Positions 37,205 through 51,300 of a stretch of 64,000 nucleotides of DNA are shown here, in pieces. Source of the DNA: Megaustenia siamemsis (Eukaryota > Mollusca > Gastropoda > Stylommatophora > Ariophantidae); assembly GCA_032433765.1 (NCBI GenBank), contig JAVIAB010000047.1, positions 16,161,107 to 16,225,106 on the forward strand, read 5' to 3'. The notes under the pieces were generated by a model that was not told the origin of the DNA, did no database searches, and was given only the letters and a program-made list of their open reading frames with translations. The translations under genes were made by a program, and so were the position numbers. Position 1 is the stretch's first letter. Every line of letters starts with the position of its first letter.

Positions 37205-40200
37205 TAGAAAACGTTCCCAAATACTTCAGTTAAAGTACATGGCATTGAAAGCAGAGTTCTCTGAGGGTTGATACAGAAACATGAGTTCAACAGTTTATGT
37301 GGAAAGTGGGTGTCAGAGCGTGAGGAGAGGGTAAATGAACTTAACGTGGATTGTTGGGGGTAGGAAGGTAGAATGTAGACAATGGTTGAAAGTAGGTGAT
37401 AGTGGTAGAATGTAGACAATGGTTGAAACTAGGTGATAGTGGTAGAATGTGGACAATGGTTGAAGTAGGTGATAGTGGTAGAATGTACACAATGATTGTA
37501 GTAGGTGATAGTAGTAGAATGTAGGCATTGGTTGAAAGTAGGTGACAGACTGCGGTAGAAAGGACAATGGTTGTCAGCATGTGATAGATTGTGGCAGAAT
37601 GTAGACAATGGTTGACAGTATACGAAAAATATTGGCAAAATGTAGACAATGGTTGACAGCATGTGATAGACAGTGGTAGAATGGACAGAGGCTGACAGTA
37701 TATATGAAAGATATTAGCAGAATGTAGACAATGGTTGACAGTATATGAAAGACAGTAGTAATATGCAGACAAAGATTGACAGCATATGACAGACAGTGGT
37801 AGAATGGACAATGGTTGACAGGATGTGACATATTATGGTAGAATCTAGACAATAGTTAACAGTGATGACAAAATATGGCATAAAGTGGACAATGATTCGC
37901 AGTGATGGTGCGCATAATACAGACAATGATTGGCAGAACAGAGGTGTGTATGACAGAAAGTAGACAGCAAATTATATAATGTAGACAATGATTGGCAGAA
38001 CAGAGGTGTGTATGACAGAAAGTAGACAGCAAATTATATAATGTAGACAATGATTGGCAGAACAGAGGTGTGTATGACAGAAAGTAGACAGCAAATTATA
38101 TAATGTAGACAATACAACACTACTATCTTTACGTCACATAGTACCATTGCTGGTGTATGACGGGGTGCAACGATAGAACCAGAGGGATAAAGGCCGCTTG
38201 GTCAGGCAGTCGCCACGACGTGTGAGACTCATGATTTTTATTTCACCCCCGATAGAAAAAATCCTTTCTGTCTACCGCGAACTTCGAACACCGAACGTCG
38301 GCTTTTCAGCCAGCGGAACAGTGGTTTTAGCCGCACGGCCACGCGCGCCTCCACATTGTCACATAACACAGACAATGTTTGGCAGAACAGAGAAGACAGA
38401 AAGTAGACAGCCAATCACATAACACAGACAATGTTTGGCAGAACAGAGAAGACAGAAAGTAGACAGCCAGTCACATAACACAGACAATGTTTGGCAGAAC
38501 AGAGATGACAGAAAGTAGACAGCCAATCACATAACACAGACAATGTTTGGCAGAACAGAGAAGACAGAAAGTAGACAGCCAATCACATAACACAGACAAT
38601 GTTTGGCAGAACAGAGATGACAGAAAGTAGACAGCCAATCACATAACACAGACAATGTTTGGCAGAACAGAGAAGACAGAAAGTAGACAGCCAGTCACAT
38701 AACACAGACGATGTTTGGCAGAACAGAGATGACAGAAAGTAGACACACAATCACATAACACAGACGATGTTTGGCAGAACAGAGAAGACAGAAAGTAGAC
38801 AGCCAGTCACATAACACAGACGATGTTTGGCAGAACAGAGATAACAGAAAGTAGACACACAATCACATAACACAGACAATGTTTGGCAGAACAGAGATGA
38901 CAGAAAGTAGACACACAATCACATAACACAGACAATGTTTGGCAGAACAGAGATGACAGAAAATAGACACACAATCACATAACACAGACAATGTTTGGCA
39001 GAACAGAGATGACAGAAAGTAGACAGCCAGTCACATAACACAGACAATGTTTGGCAGAACAGAGAAGACAGAAAGTAGACAGCCAGTCACATAATGTAGT
39101 CAGTGAACCTTTAACCAAACCTAGCGTGTGGATGACACGGCCTAACCATATGTTGGTGCATATTTGATTTGGCCTGGCCCAGCGTATGTGTGTGTGTGGG
39201 AGCACAAACAGAAAGTGTTAGCATGATATTAAGGCACATTATTTAGTGTAACATTTAGGCCAGCGTTTCTAGGCCGATATTAAAAAAAAACAAGCTTGCT
39301 ATGGCAACGTTTAGGCCAGCCTTGTTGATCGACATTAATCGAACTGTTTAATGCGACATTCAGGCAAGTATCAAGTTAGAACGATATACATGTTACAGCT
39401 GCGTGTTTTCCTTTCAGTGGCAGTATAGTTCTAATGACGGCTTCCAGGTTCACCCAGCCTTAAATGGGTATCGGATTTTTTCTGGGAAAGTAAAGCAGCA
39501 CGGGCGTAATACCGACCACATTACCCCAAAAATCATGTGCTGAAGGTCTGTAAAATATAGGGTCACTAACACCATATTTCCCTATACGCCACTTGGCGTG
39601 ACGGGGGTACTTTACTTTACTTTGGAAATGGTGTAGGGGTTGTGGGTGAAGAAGTTCCCAGCCCAGTATTTTCTCCTCAATCGTAGAACTGATATTTTAT
39701 GGAGGTGGTTCCAATTTGTGACACAGCACACACACAAAATTCAATTTCTAGCTGAAGTAAATATTTGTGTTGCAATTATGTTTTAGTAACTAATGCTCGC
39801 AATAAAATGAAAGAAAGAGATAAAGAAAATAAAGAAAAGAAAGGAAGAAAATAAAGGAAGGAAAAAATAAAAAGTAAGAAAGAAAGGGAAAGGGAGAGGA
39901 GGAGAAAGGGAGGGAAGAAGGAAGGAGAGGGGATGGGAAGGAAGGAGAGGGGATGGAATGAAGGAATGAATGAAGGAATGAAGGAAGGAATGGAGGGAGG
40001 AAGGAAGGAAGGGAGGGAGGGAGGGAGGGAGGAAGGAAGGAAGGAAGGAAGGAAGGAAGGAAGGATGGAAGGAAGGAAGGAAGGAAGGAAGGAAGGAAGG
40101 AAGGAAGGAAGGAAGGAAGGAAGGAAGGAAGGAAGGAAGGAAGGAAGGAAGGAAGGAAGGAAGGAAGGAAGGAAGGAAGGAAGGAAGGAAGGAAGGAATC

Positions 40201-43200
40201 TGAGAGTAACTGTGATACAATAATCAACTTTTAACCACACAATTTTTGAAGTTATTATTTTAAGATACAGCTTCTTCTAATCACTTCGAACGTTTAACAG
40301 AAGAATCACGTCTATTTGATCTTCCTTGATAAACACAAACAAGCAAATCAACTAAAGTATCGATGACAAACAACTGTGAAACGGGCTTTATTATGCTGGC
40401 AATTAGGCAAGCTAGTTTATGAAATGAGAAAGTTGATAATTTAATTAGAAGACAGAATGCATGAATACATAGAAAAACATATGGTAAATAAGAAGCAATA
40501 TTATTTGTATTGGTAATACATACATTCTTTGTTGCCATTAAGTGAAAACACGACTAGAGTTTTAATAAGAGACTTACTCAACAGGATCTTAAATGGGAAA
40601 CGTCAGGTCAGAGGAAAACAAGAGGACAACTTCCAGAAACATTGGGGAAAAAAAACTCAAAAGAGGCAGGGTTGGCAGGTATAGACTCATCATCATCAAA
40701 TACCGGGCCTGCTGGCGTAGGTGATCATGTCTCTCCACAATTTTCGATCTCGGCAGCTATTTATCATTTCTGTTGTTGACCTTCTGCCAAGCCATTCTTA
40801 ATTAAGCTGTCAGTTATTTTTTCTCGTTGCTTCCCTCTATCTCTTCGTCCCTCAATTTTTCCAGTTGTTACAATATATATATTCCAGCTGTTCTCTTCTC
40901 ATAACATGGCCAAAAAATGATGATTGTTTCTTCCTAATATTGGAAATAAGCTCTCTTTTTGCTTTGGCCTCTTTCAGAACGTTTTCATTACTCTTCTTAG
41001 CTGTCCATGGTATTCTCAACATTCTTCAGTAAAACCACATTTCTGCAAGTGATTTTCTTGTCTGTTGTTCTATTGTCCATGATTCGCATCCATATGTTAA
41101 GACTGGCTCTGCGTAACATTTAAGAACTCTTTTTTCTTGTTTCTATTGTCAAAAATGGATTGCATAGTATCTTCCTCGTTTTTTGGAAAGCTGCTTTTGC
41201 CTGAGCCATTCTGCATCTCACTTCTTTCGTACATCTTCCGTCTGAGGTTAACAACGTTCCCAAATATTTAAATTCATTTACCTGTTTTAATATTGTTCCA
41301 CTTGTCTTTATTTTGCACTGAGGTGATGTCTTTTTCTTTGTTGTTACCATTACCTCTGTCTTTCAGGTATAGACTAATTCTCTATAATCGAACAGAAGGC
41401 CCAAAATAGAAACAATTGACGGGAGACTATGTTCCGCCAGAGCGGTGCTGGAATGATCGAGAATAGAAACAATTGACGGGAGACTATGTTCCGTCAGAGC
41501 GGTGCTGGAAGGATCGAGAATAGAAACAATTGACGAGAGACTATGTTCCGTCAGAGCGGTGCTGGAAGGATCGAGAATAGAAACAATTGACGGGAGACTA
41601 TGTTCTGTCTAGCGGTGCTGGAAGGATCGAGAATAGAAACAATTGACGAGAGACTATGTTCCGTCAGAGCGGTGCTGGAAGGATCGAGAATAGAAACAAT
41701 TGACGAGAGACTATGTTCCGTCAGAGCGGTGCTGGAAGGATCGAGAATAGAAACAATTGACGAGAGACTATGTTCCGTCAGAGCGGTGCTGGAAGGATCG
41801 AGAATAGAAACAATTGACGAGACACTATGTTCCGTCAGAGCGGTGCTGGAAGGATCGAGAATAGAAACAATTGACGAGAGACTATGTTCCGTCAGAGCGG
41901 TGCTGGAAGGATCGAGAATAGAAACAATTGACGGGAGACTATGTTCTGTCTAGCGGTGCTGGAAGGATCGAGAATAGAAACAATTGACGGGAGACTATGT
42001 TCTGTCTAGAGGCGCTGGAAGGATCGAGAATAGAAACAATTGACGGGAGACTATGTTCCGTCAGAGCGGTGCTGGAAGGATCGAGAATAGAAACAATTGA
42101 CGAGACACTATGTTCTGTCTAGAGGCGCTGGAAGGATCGAGAATAGAAACAATTGACGGGAGACTATGTTCTGTCTAGAGGCGCTGGAAGGATCGAGAAT
42201 AGAAACAATTGACGGGAGACTATGTTCTGTCTAGAGGCGCTGGAAGGATCGAGAATAGAAACAATTGACGGGAGACTATGTTCTGTCTAGCGGTGCTGGA
42301 AGGATCGAGAATAGAAACAATTGACGAGAGACTATGTTCTGTCTAGAGGCGCTGGAAGGATCGAGAATAGAAACAATTGACGAGAGACTATGTTCTGTCT
42401 AGCGGCGCTGGAAGGATCGAGAATTAAGTGAAGAGAGCAGCTTTTGTGACAATTGGAAACACCAAGGAGAGGTGAGAGAGATGGAAACAGAAATATAAGA
42501 TCAATCGATCAAATCAAGACCATCTTAGACCCTTTTTTAGAGCATAGGCCACGGACAAGGTCTCTCCATCCATCTTGTGACAAGTGCAAACACCGAGAAG
42601 AGGTGAGAGAGATGGAAACAGAAATATAAGATCAATCGATCAAATCAAGACCATCTTAGACCTTTTTTTGGAAGTATAGGCCACGGTTAAGGTCTCTCCA
42701 TCCATCCCTTCCTTTTCTTCTCAGCATTCACCCGTTAAGTGAGCGTGGCCAGATTCCTTGTGCTCTTAGATTACGTCATAGCCGCCATATTTGCTCCTGT
42801 AAGCCCAAACGTCCGTTTTTGAAGGCATTGGTAGATTTGGTTCACAATTATTGCAACGGTCGTTCGTTCGTTCGCTTTCGTCAACTTTTACCTCTGACGA
42901 AGTCCCACCCACTCAATTTTGTGGGACTGAATTTTGCGTGTAAAGTCTGTTTTATCCCATTACAGGATGCCCCTCGCCATGCAGGCAGATTTACTCCGAC
43001 TTCAGAGGTACTAATTTTTAGGGAATTAGTAAAACCCAGGTGTCCTCGCCAGGGTACGAACCCCGGCTGTTGCCGTGGTAAGCCAACCGCCTATCGATTG
43101 CGCTAACCGGACACCCATTGCAACGGTCATTTTTGGATGAATTTGTTAAACTTGGTTTGTCAATCACAGTCTTCTTTATGGTTACGGAAGGCTCCAGTAT

Positions 43201-46200
43201 CACCACAAATGAATTAAAATTCATAATTGCTTAACCGACTGTGCCAGTGGAATCATCCGAATTAATATCTCATCTCCCAAACAAAGAAAGGTAGCTGCAT
43301 TCCCCATTTTAGCAGTATCAGCACACGCCAAAAGACATAAGACGAAACCGCACAGAATGTTAACACAGCCATCTGTTCTCCATCAAAGGATATCATTATT
43401 CATCGTAAGCAATCGGAATATCGAAACACGATCAAAACGGATGAAACGCACAGTTCACAGTGCGCACAAAGCACTTAACTCAGTAGCTCCGGCAGCAAGC
43501 CGGACTTGAAATATGAGGAAACTGCAACAAGGAACACTTTTCAGACACAGCCTTTAACAACTCCTGTCGCCTATCCGCCATATTGACTGGAAATTCTTTA
43601 GAGTGGAACTGGCTGCCTACTGTTGTTGCCTTTCGCATCAGTGTTCTTTTTAGCGTTATTCTAGATAGATCTTTTTTTCTTTTACCCTCTGGTTACAATT
43701 TGAGATATTTTTTTTTCTTCCGGGCAAGTCCCCTTCGCGTGATACTGAACACATCAACAAATAATAAAGGGGCCTTGGTAGCCGAGTTGGGAAAACCAAC
43801 TGGGACTGGACTACCGACGTTTGGACAACCCGCGTTCGATTCCCGCTGGCAGCAGTGTGAATTGTACTCGTGGTTAGAAAAAAAAAATACCCCCACGGTC
43901 GACCCAGCCGTTGGCAGAAATGGGTACTAGGGTATTACCCTGGGAAGGTGAGGAGTGTCACCACGCATCTGAGTTTCGATGCTTGAAGCGACACTATCCA
44001 GAAATCTCCGAACATTTCTGGATAGATGGCCGAGCCCATATGGGTGGAAACTCACGTGCTAAAGATGCCGGTTCAAGTCTCGTACTTTACCTTTACCTTT
44101 ATCAACAATAAAATATGCAGTTGGTCATTGAACGATATAGGCATTGACATAATATTTCCCATTATGCCTTAGCGCGCAGTGACTCTTGCTTAATTCATAT
44201 GTCTACAAACATCGCTAGTTATATATATACAATACCAATTATATTATACAATATACATGAGATGGTAATTTTACTGGAGAAGTAGCTAAATAAATTCTGA
44301 ATATGTACCTACAAACACAAGAAAACAGCTTGCTTGTTACCACGATCTTAATCTCCATGCCCATGAAGGTCTGTCTATCTTTAACCCTGTTACCACGATC
44401 TTAATCTCCATGCCCATGAAGGTCTGTCTATCTTTAACCCTGTTACCACGATCTTAATCTCCATGTCCATGAAGGTCTGTCTATCTTTAACCCTATTACC
44501 ACGATCTTAATCTCCATGCCCATGAAGGTCTGTCTATCTTTAACCCTGTTACCACGATCTTAATCTCCATGCCCATGAAGGTCTGTCTATCTTTAACCCT
44601 GTTACCAGAATGTTAATCTCCATGTCCATGAAGATCTGTCTATCTTTAACCTTGTTACCACGATCTTAATCTCCATGTCCATGAAGGTCTGTCTATCTTT
44701 AACCCTGTTACCAGAATGTTAATCTCCATGTCCATGAAGATCTGTCTATCTTTAACCCTGTTACCACGATCTTAATCTCCATGCCCATGAAGGTCTGTCT
44801 ATCTTTAACCCTGTTACCACGATCTTAATCTCCATGTCCATGAAGGTCTGTTTATCTTTAACCCTGTTACCACGATCTTAATCTCCATGTCCATAAAGAT
44901 CCGTCTATCTTTAACCCTGTTACCATGATCTTAATCTCCATGTCCATAAAGATCTGTCTATCTTTAACCCTGTTACCATGATCTTAATCTCCATGTCCAT
45001 AAAGATCAGTCTATCTTTAACCCTGTTACCATAATCTTAATCTCCATGTCCTTGAAGGTCTGTCTATCTTTAACCCTGTTACCACGATCTTAATCTCCAT
45101 GTCCATGAAATTCTGTCTATCTTTAACCCTGTTACCAGAATGTTAATCTCCATGTCCATGAAGGTCTGTTTATCTTTAACCCTGTTACCACGATCTTAAT
45201 CTCCATGTCCATGAAGATCTGTCTATCTTTAACCCTGTTACCACAATCTTAATCTTCATGTCCATTAAGGTCTATTTTCTTTAACTCTTTCAGTCCGGAA
45301 GCCTTTTATCAATGCAACAGAAGAGATCTCAGGGAGAAAACTAGTCATGGTTATAACAGTCAATCTACATATTTATATTAACTAACACATAACAAATTAT
45401 ACATGAATTATTAGATAACTGAACAATGAATTATATTTCACCAATACCAAGATGATACAAGACGTGTAAAAAGAATAAAGTTTGATGACGGTTCACACTA
45501 ATCAAATTGAGAGTGACGTACTATGCGGAAACGTATGTCATCGAAATTGAGATGACGCACAGTGCATTGAAACGTATGGAAAGAGTTAAACCTGCTACCA
45601 CAATCTTAATCTCCGCGTCCTTGAAGGTGAGAATCAATTCAGAGGAAGAGGTATGTTTACAGCACTCAGAAAAAATTACAAATAATCAACAACAGAAAAA
45701 AAACAAAAACAAAGAACAATATATGGTCAGAAGCAGGATCGAACCCGTACTCCTTGGCACAGTGCCTTGCCACGAAGTGTCCTTGAAGATTTATTTTTTT
45801 TAACCCTGTTACCACAATCTCAATCTCCACGCCCTTGAATGCCCATTTTCTTTCACCCTGCTACCACAATCTCAATCTCCACGCCCTTGAATGTCTATTT
45901 TCTTTCACCCTGCTACCACAATCTCAATCTCCACGCCCTTGAATGTCTATTTTCTTTCACCCTGCTACCACAATCTCAATCTCCACGCCCTTGAATGTCT
46001 ATTTTCTTTCACCCTGCTACCACAATCTCAATCTCCACGCCCTTGAAGGTCTATTTTCTTTCACCCTGCTACCACAATCTCAATCTCCACGCCCTTGAAT
46101 GTCTATTTTCTTTCACCCTGCTACCACAATCTCAATCTCCACGCCCTTGAATGTCTATTTTCTTTCACTCTGCTACCACAATCTCAATCTCCACGCCCTT

Positions 46201-48279
46201 GAAGGTCTATTTTCTTTCACCCTGCTACCACAATCTCAATCTCCACGCCCTTGAATGTCTATTTTCTTTCACCCTGCTACCACAATCTCAATCTCCACGC
46301 CCTTGAAGGTCTATTTTCTTTCACCCTGCTACCACAATCTCAATCTCCACGCCCTTGAAGGTCTATTTTCTTTCACCCTGCTACCACAATCTCAATCTCC
46401 ACGCCCTTGAAGGTCTATTTTCTTTCACCCTGCTACCACAATCTCAATCTCCACGCCCTTGAAGGTCTATTTTCTTTCACCCTGCTACCACAATCTTAAT
46501 CGTTAAGACCATGGAGGTCTATTTTTAACCCTGTTACCACGATTGTAAGTTTCATGTCTATGAAGGTCTCCATACCTGTACTGTATTTACTTCGTTTCTG
46601 TGGATCTCCCCAAAGCTGTCTATGGCATTAAAGAGTAAAGGCCATCCGCCTAGTACAGTCGCCGCGAGGCGTTGAGGTCAGAATTGTTATTTCAACCTCG
46701 ATTTAAAAAAAAATATGTTTACCTTACCGAGTGGGTCGAAAACTCATTAATCTTATTTGAAGAGAAGGTTTTCTTTTAAAAAAGCCACCGGCTTCCCCTT
46801 TCGCCTTGAAAGTTGGTTGTTAAATTGTCATGTTGCTATTTGAATAAAAGTTCTATCTCGTCACGCCCACAGAGGTCGTGGTTGGGGTGGTGTGCCAGCA
46901 CAATAGTTCAGGACAAACAAGTTGTGAGAACGCTGAAGCGTGGAAATAATGTCCTACCTAAAAGTGAAATGTTCTTGAATTATAAACGAGAGATGAATAT
47001 AAAGGTGCACTCTGTCGGTCGTGTGTGTACAGGGGACTCAGATTACAGGATGTACGATACGATATGAAAAAAGATAAACGGGCTATATGAAAGGTAGACA
47101 AACAGACAGATAGACAGACAAGATGGATGGATGGATAGATAGAAGATTAGGTAGGTAAGTAGGTAGGATCGATGAGTGGATGGATGAAAGGACGGACGAG
47201 TTTCGGATGGACGGACGGACGGACAGATAGATGGATTGCATGATACATTGTTTCGTTATTATTCGTGCATCGACATATATCTTCCTTATTCGCCATTAAA
47301 TCGAAGGAAGTCGCATTATGCTGCATTCACAGTAAACTACAGAAACGCCCCCTTCCGGCCCAATACATCCGACTTCAGCTTGGCAATTTTAGGTACTGAG
47401 TTTGTTACCCCTCTTTGGTTGATGACTACGATGCAAAAACAAACAGGTAGCACGGTATATAAAGATACAGACTGACGGTAATATATGTCGATAACGAGAC
47501 ATGTTTAATTAGACCATAGAGCGTATCTTTAGATATCGCTCCGGTAGACGGGACTCGTAAACCTTGGCTGGCAACCCGTCTAGAAGAAGGGAAACTTCGA
47601 CCACAAAACCCTCCACTACCTTGTGGACTAGCTTCTAGTTAGAATCGAAGGTTATGGGAGTACACCCAGAGTAAAAATCCGGAGGGAGGGACCCTAAGGC
47701 AGTGGACGGCGTTAATCGTCTTTCTGACATCCCCTGCACCTTCTTTCAATTCCGAACGTATGGACTTTGTCCCTCCTTCGGAAATCCTTGAAACGAAGTC
47801 GAGAGGGGGATAGTGCGACTGGGTAAAGCACTATCTCCATATCCTGTGCCCAGGCAGAGTAGGCAAAGTGAAAACGCATTCCTAGGCAAATACTATATGG
47901 CGAGCTAAAACACGGAAAAAGACAAATCGGCAGACCTAAACTACGATATAGAGATATCTGCAAATCATCTCTGAAAGACTTCTCCATCTGTGAAAACGAC
48001 TGGCAACATCTGGCAAGTGATCGCACATCATGGAGAGCATGTATAAGGAACGGTATAACAACATTTGAGACTGTTCTAAGACAGGACTTAGAAGAGAAGA
48101 GACTCATGAAAAAAGATGGTAAACCCCGTGGATCAGCGAGCCTGACCTGTTCCTTATGTGACCGCGTGTGTTTGTCAAACATTGGTAGAATTAGCCAAGA
48201 GAGAAGCTGTTCGGCAAAAACAATACCTCAAAAAAATGCGCAATAGCCTCCACTAGACCGTCTGACAAGACGAAAAGGG

Positions 48280-48328
<49 letters not shown>

Positions 48329-51300
48329 ATCACAATGTTGACAATGCTGTCAATGAAGACTACCAGTGCTGGAGACTACCTGTAAGCGGAAGTGTAAATA
48401 TATGGGACTACTAGTGACTAGGCATACCAGTGGGTGGGGCTATTACTAAATGGATCTACAAGTAAATGTGACGACTCATGGATGGGACTACAGTGAATGG
48501 GTCTACCCAGTGAGAAAAAAAACTAGTAAGTGGGACTACAGTGAATGGGTCTACCCAGTGAGAAAAAAACTAGTAAGTGGGACTACAGTGAATGGGTCTA
48601 CCCAGTGAGAAAAAACTAGTAAGTGGGACTACAGTGAATGGGTCTACCCAGTGAGAAATAAACTAGTAAGTGGGACTACAGTGAATGGGTCCACCCAGTG
48701 AGCAAAACTATTGAGTGGGACTTCAGTGAATGGATTTCACAGTAAGTGTGACCAACGGTGTGTGGGATTATTAATCATTTTGTCTACCTGTATGTAAAAC
48801 TGCTAGGTGGTAAAAATACCAGTTAGAGGGACCACTAATTAATGAGACTACCAGAAAGTGGAACTATCAGTGAGGGGGACTACCAGTGGGACCATTAATT
48901 AATGAGTCCAGTCAGTTGAGTCAGTGGCACTACTAGTGAGCCGGACTAGAAGTTAATGACACTACCAGTCAGTGGCACTACTAGTGAGCCGGACTAGAAG
49001 TTAATGACACTACAAGTCAGTGGCACTACTAGTGAGCCGGACTAGAAGTTAATGACACTACAAGTCAGTGGCACTACTAGTGAGCCGGACTAGAAGTTAA
49101 TGACACTACAAGTCAGTGGCACTACTAGTGAGCCGGACTAGAAGTTAATGACACTACAAGTCAGTGGCACTACTAGTGAGCCGGACTAGAAGTTAATGAC
49201 ACTACAAGTCAGTGGCACTACTAGTGAGCCGGACTAGAAGTTAATGACACTACAAGTCAGTGGCACTACTAGTGAGCCGGACTAGAAGTTAATGACACTA
49301 CAAGTCAGTGGCACTACTAGTGAGCCGGACTAGAAGTTAATGACACTACAAGTCAGTGGCACTACTAGTGAGCCGGACTAGAAGTTAATGACACTACAAG
49401 TCAGTGGCACTACTAGTGAGCCGGACTAGAAGTTAATGACACTACAAGTCAGTGGCACTACTAGTGAGCCGGACTACTAATTAATGACACTACAAGTCAG
49501 TGGCACTACTAGTGAGCCGGACTAGAAGTTAATGACACTACAAGTCAGTGGCACTACTAGTGAGCCGGACTACTAATTAATGACACTACAAGTCAGTGGC
49601 ACTACTAGTGAGCCGGACTAGAAGTTAATGACACTACAAGTCAGTGGCACTACTAGTGAGCCGGACTACTAATTAATGACACTACAAGTCAGTGGCACTA
49701 CTAGTGAGCCGGACTAGAAGTTAATGACACTACAAGTCAGTGGCACTACTAGTGAGCCGGACTAGAAGTTAATGACACTACAAGTCAGTGGCACTACTAG
49801 TGAGCCGGACTAGAAGTTAATGACACTACAAGTCAGTGGCACTACTAGTGAGCCGGACTAGAAGTTAATGACACTACAAGTCAGTGGCACTACTAGTGAG
49901 CCGGACTACTAATTAATGACACTACAAGTCAGTGGCACTACTAGTGAGCCGGACTAGAAGTTAATGACACTACAAGTCAGTGGCACTACTAGTGAGCCGG
50001 ACTACTAATTAATGACACTACAAGTCAGTGGCACTACTAGTGAGCCGGACTAGAAGTTAATGACACTACCAGTCAGTGGCACTACTAGTGAGCCGGACTA
50101 CTAATTAATGACACTACAAGTCAGTGGCACTACTAGTGAGCCGGACTAGAAGTTAATGACACTACCAGTCAGTGGCACTACTAGTGAGCCGGACTAGAAG
50201 TTAATGACACTACAAGTCAGTGGCACTACTAGTGAGCCGGACTAGAAGTTAATGACACTACAAGTCAGTGGCACTACTAGTGAGCCGGACTAGAAGTTAA
50301 TGACACTACAAGTCAGTGGCACTACTAGTGAGCCGGTCTACTAATTAATGACACTACAAGTCAGTGGCACTACTAGTGAGCCGGACTAGAAGTTAATGAC
50401 ACTACAAGTCAGTGGCACTACTAGTGAGCCGGACTAGAAGTTAATGACACTACAAGTCAGTGGCACTACTAGTGAGCCGGACTAGAAGTTAATGACACTA
50501 CAAGTCAGTGGCACTACTAGTGAGCCGGACTAGAAGTTAATGACACTACAAGTCAGTGGCACTACTAGTGAGCCGGACTAGAAGTTAATGACACTACAAG
50601 TCAGTGGCACTACTAGTGAGCCGGACTAGAAGTTAATGACACTACAAGTCAGTGGCACTACTAGTGAGCCGGACTACTAATTAATGACACTACAAGTCAG
50701 TGGCACTACTAGTGAGCCGGACTAGAAGTTAATGACACTACAAGTCAGTGGCACTACTAGTGAGCCGGTCTACTAATTAATGACACTACAAGTCAGTGGC
50801 ACTACTAGTGAGCCGGACTAGAAGTTAATGACACTACAAGTCAGTGGCACTACTAGTGAGCCGGACTAGAAGTTAATGACACTACCAGTCAGTGGCACTA
50901 CTAGTGAGCCGGACTAGAAGTTAATGACACTACAAGTCAGTGGCACTACTAGTGAGCCGGACTAGAAGTTAATGACACTACAAGTCAGTGGCACTACTAG
51001 TGAGCCGGTCTACTAATTAATGACACTACAAGTCAGTGGCACTACTAGTGAGCCGGACTACTAATTAATGACACTACCAGTCATTGGGACTACTATAGAG
51101 CCGGACTACTAATTAATGACACTACCAGTCAGTGGCACTACTAGTGAGCTGGACTACTAATTAATGACACTACAAGTCAGTGGCACTACTAGTGAGCCGG
51201 ACTACTAATTAATGACACTACAAGTCAGTGGCACTACTAGTGAGCTGGACTACTAATTAATGACACTACAAGTCAGTGGCACTACTAGTGAGCCGGACTA

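Noticed and set aside
39776..40240. Proline/serine/leucine-rich ORFs
   Set aside because: Translation of a GGAA microsatellite.
47712..48182. 156-codon minus-strand ORF
   Set aside because: Shadow of the LINE family D C-terminal frame on the plus strand, which has recognisable motifs.
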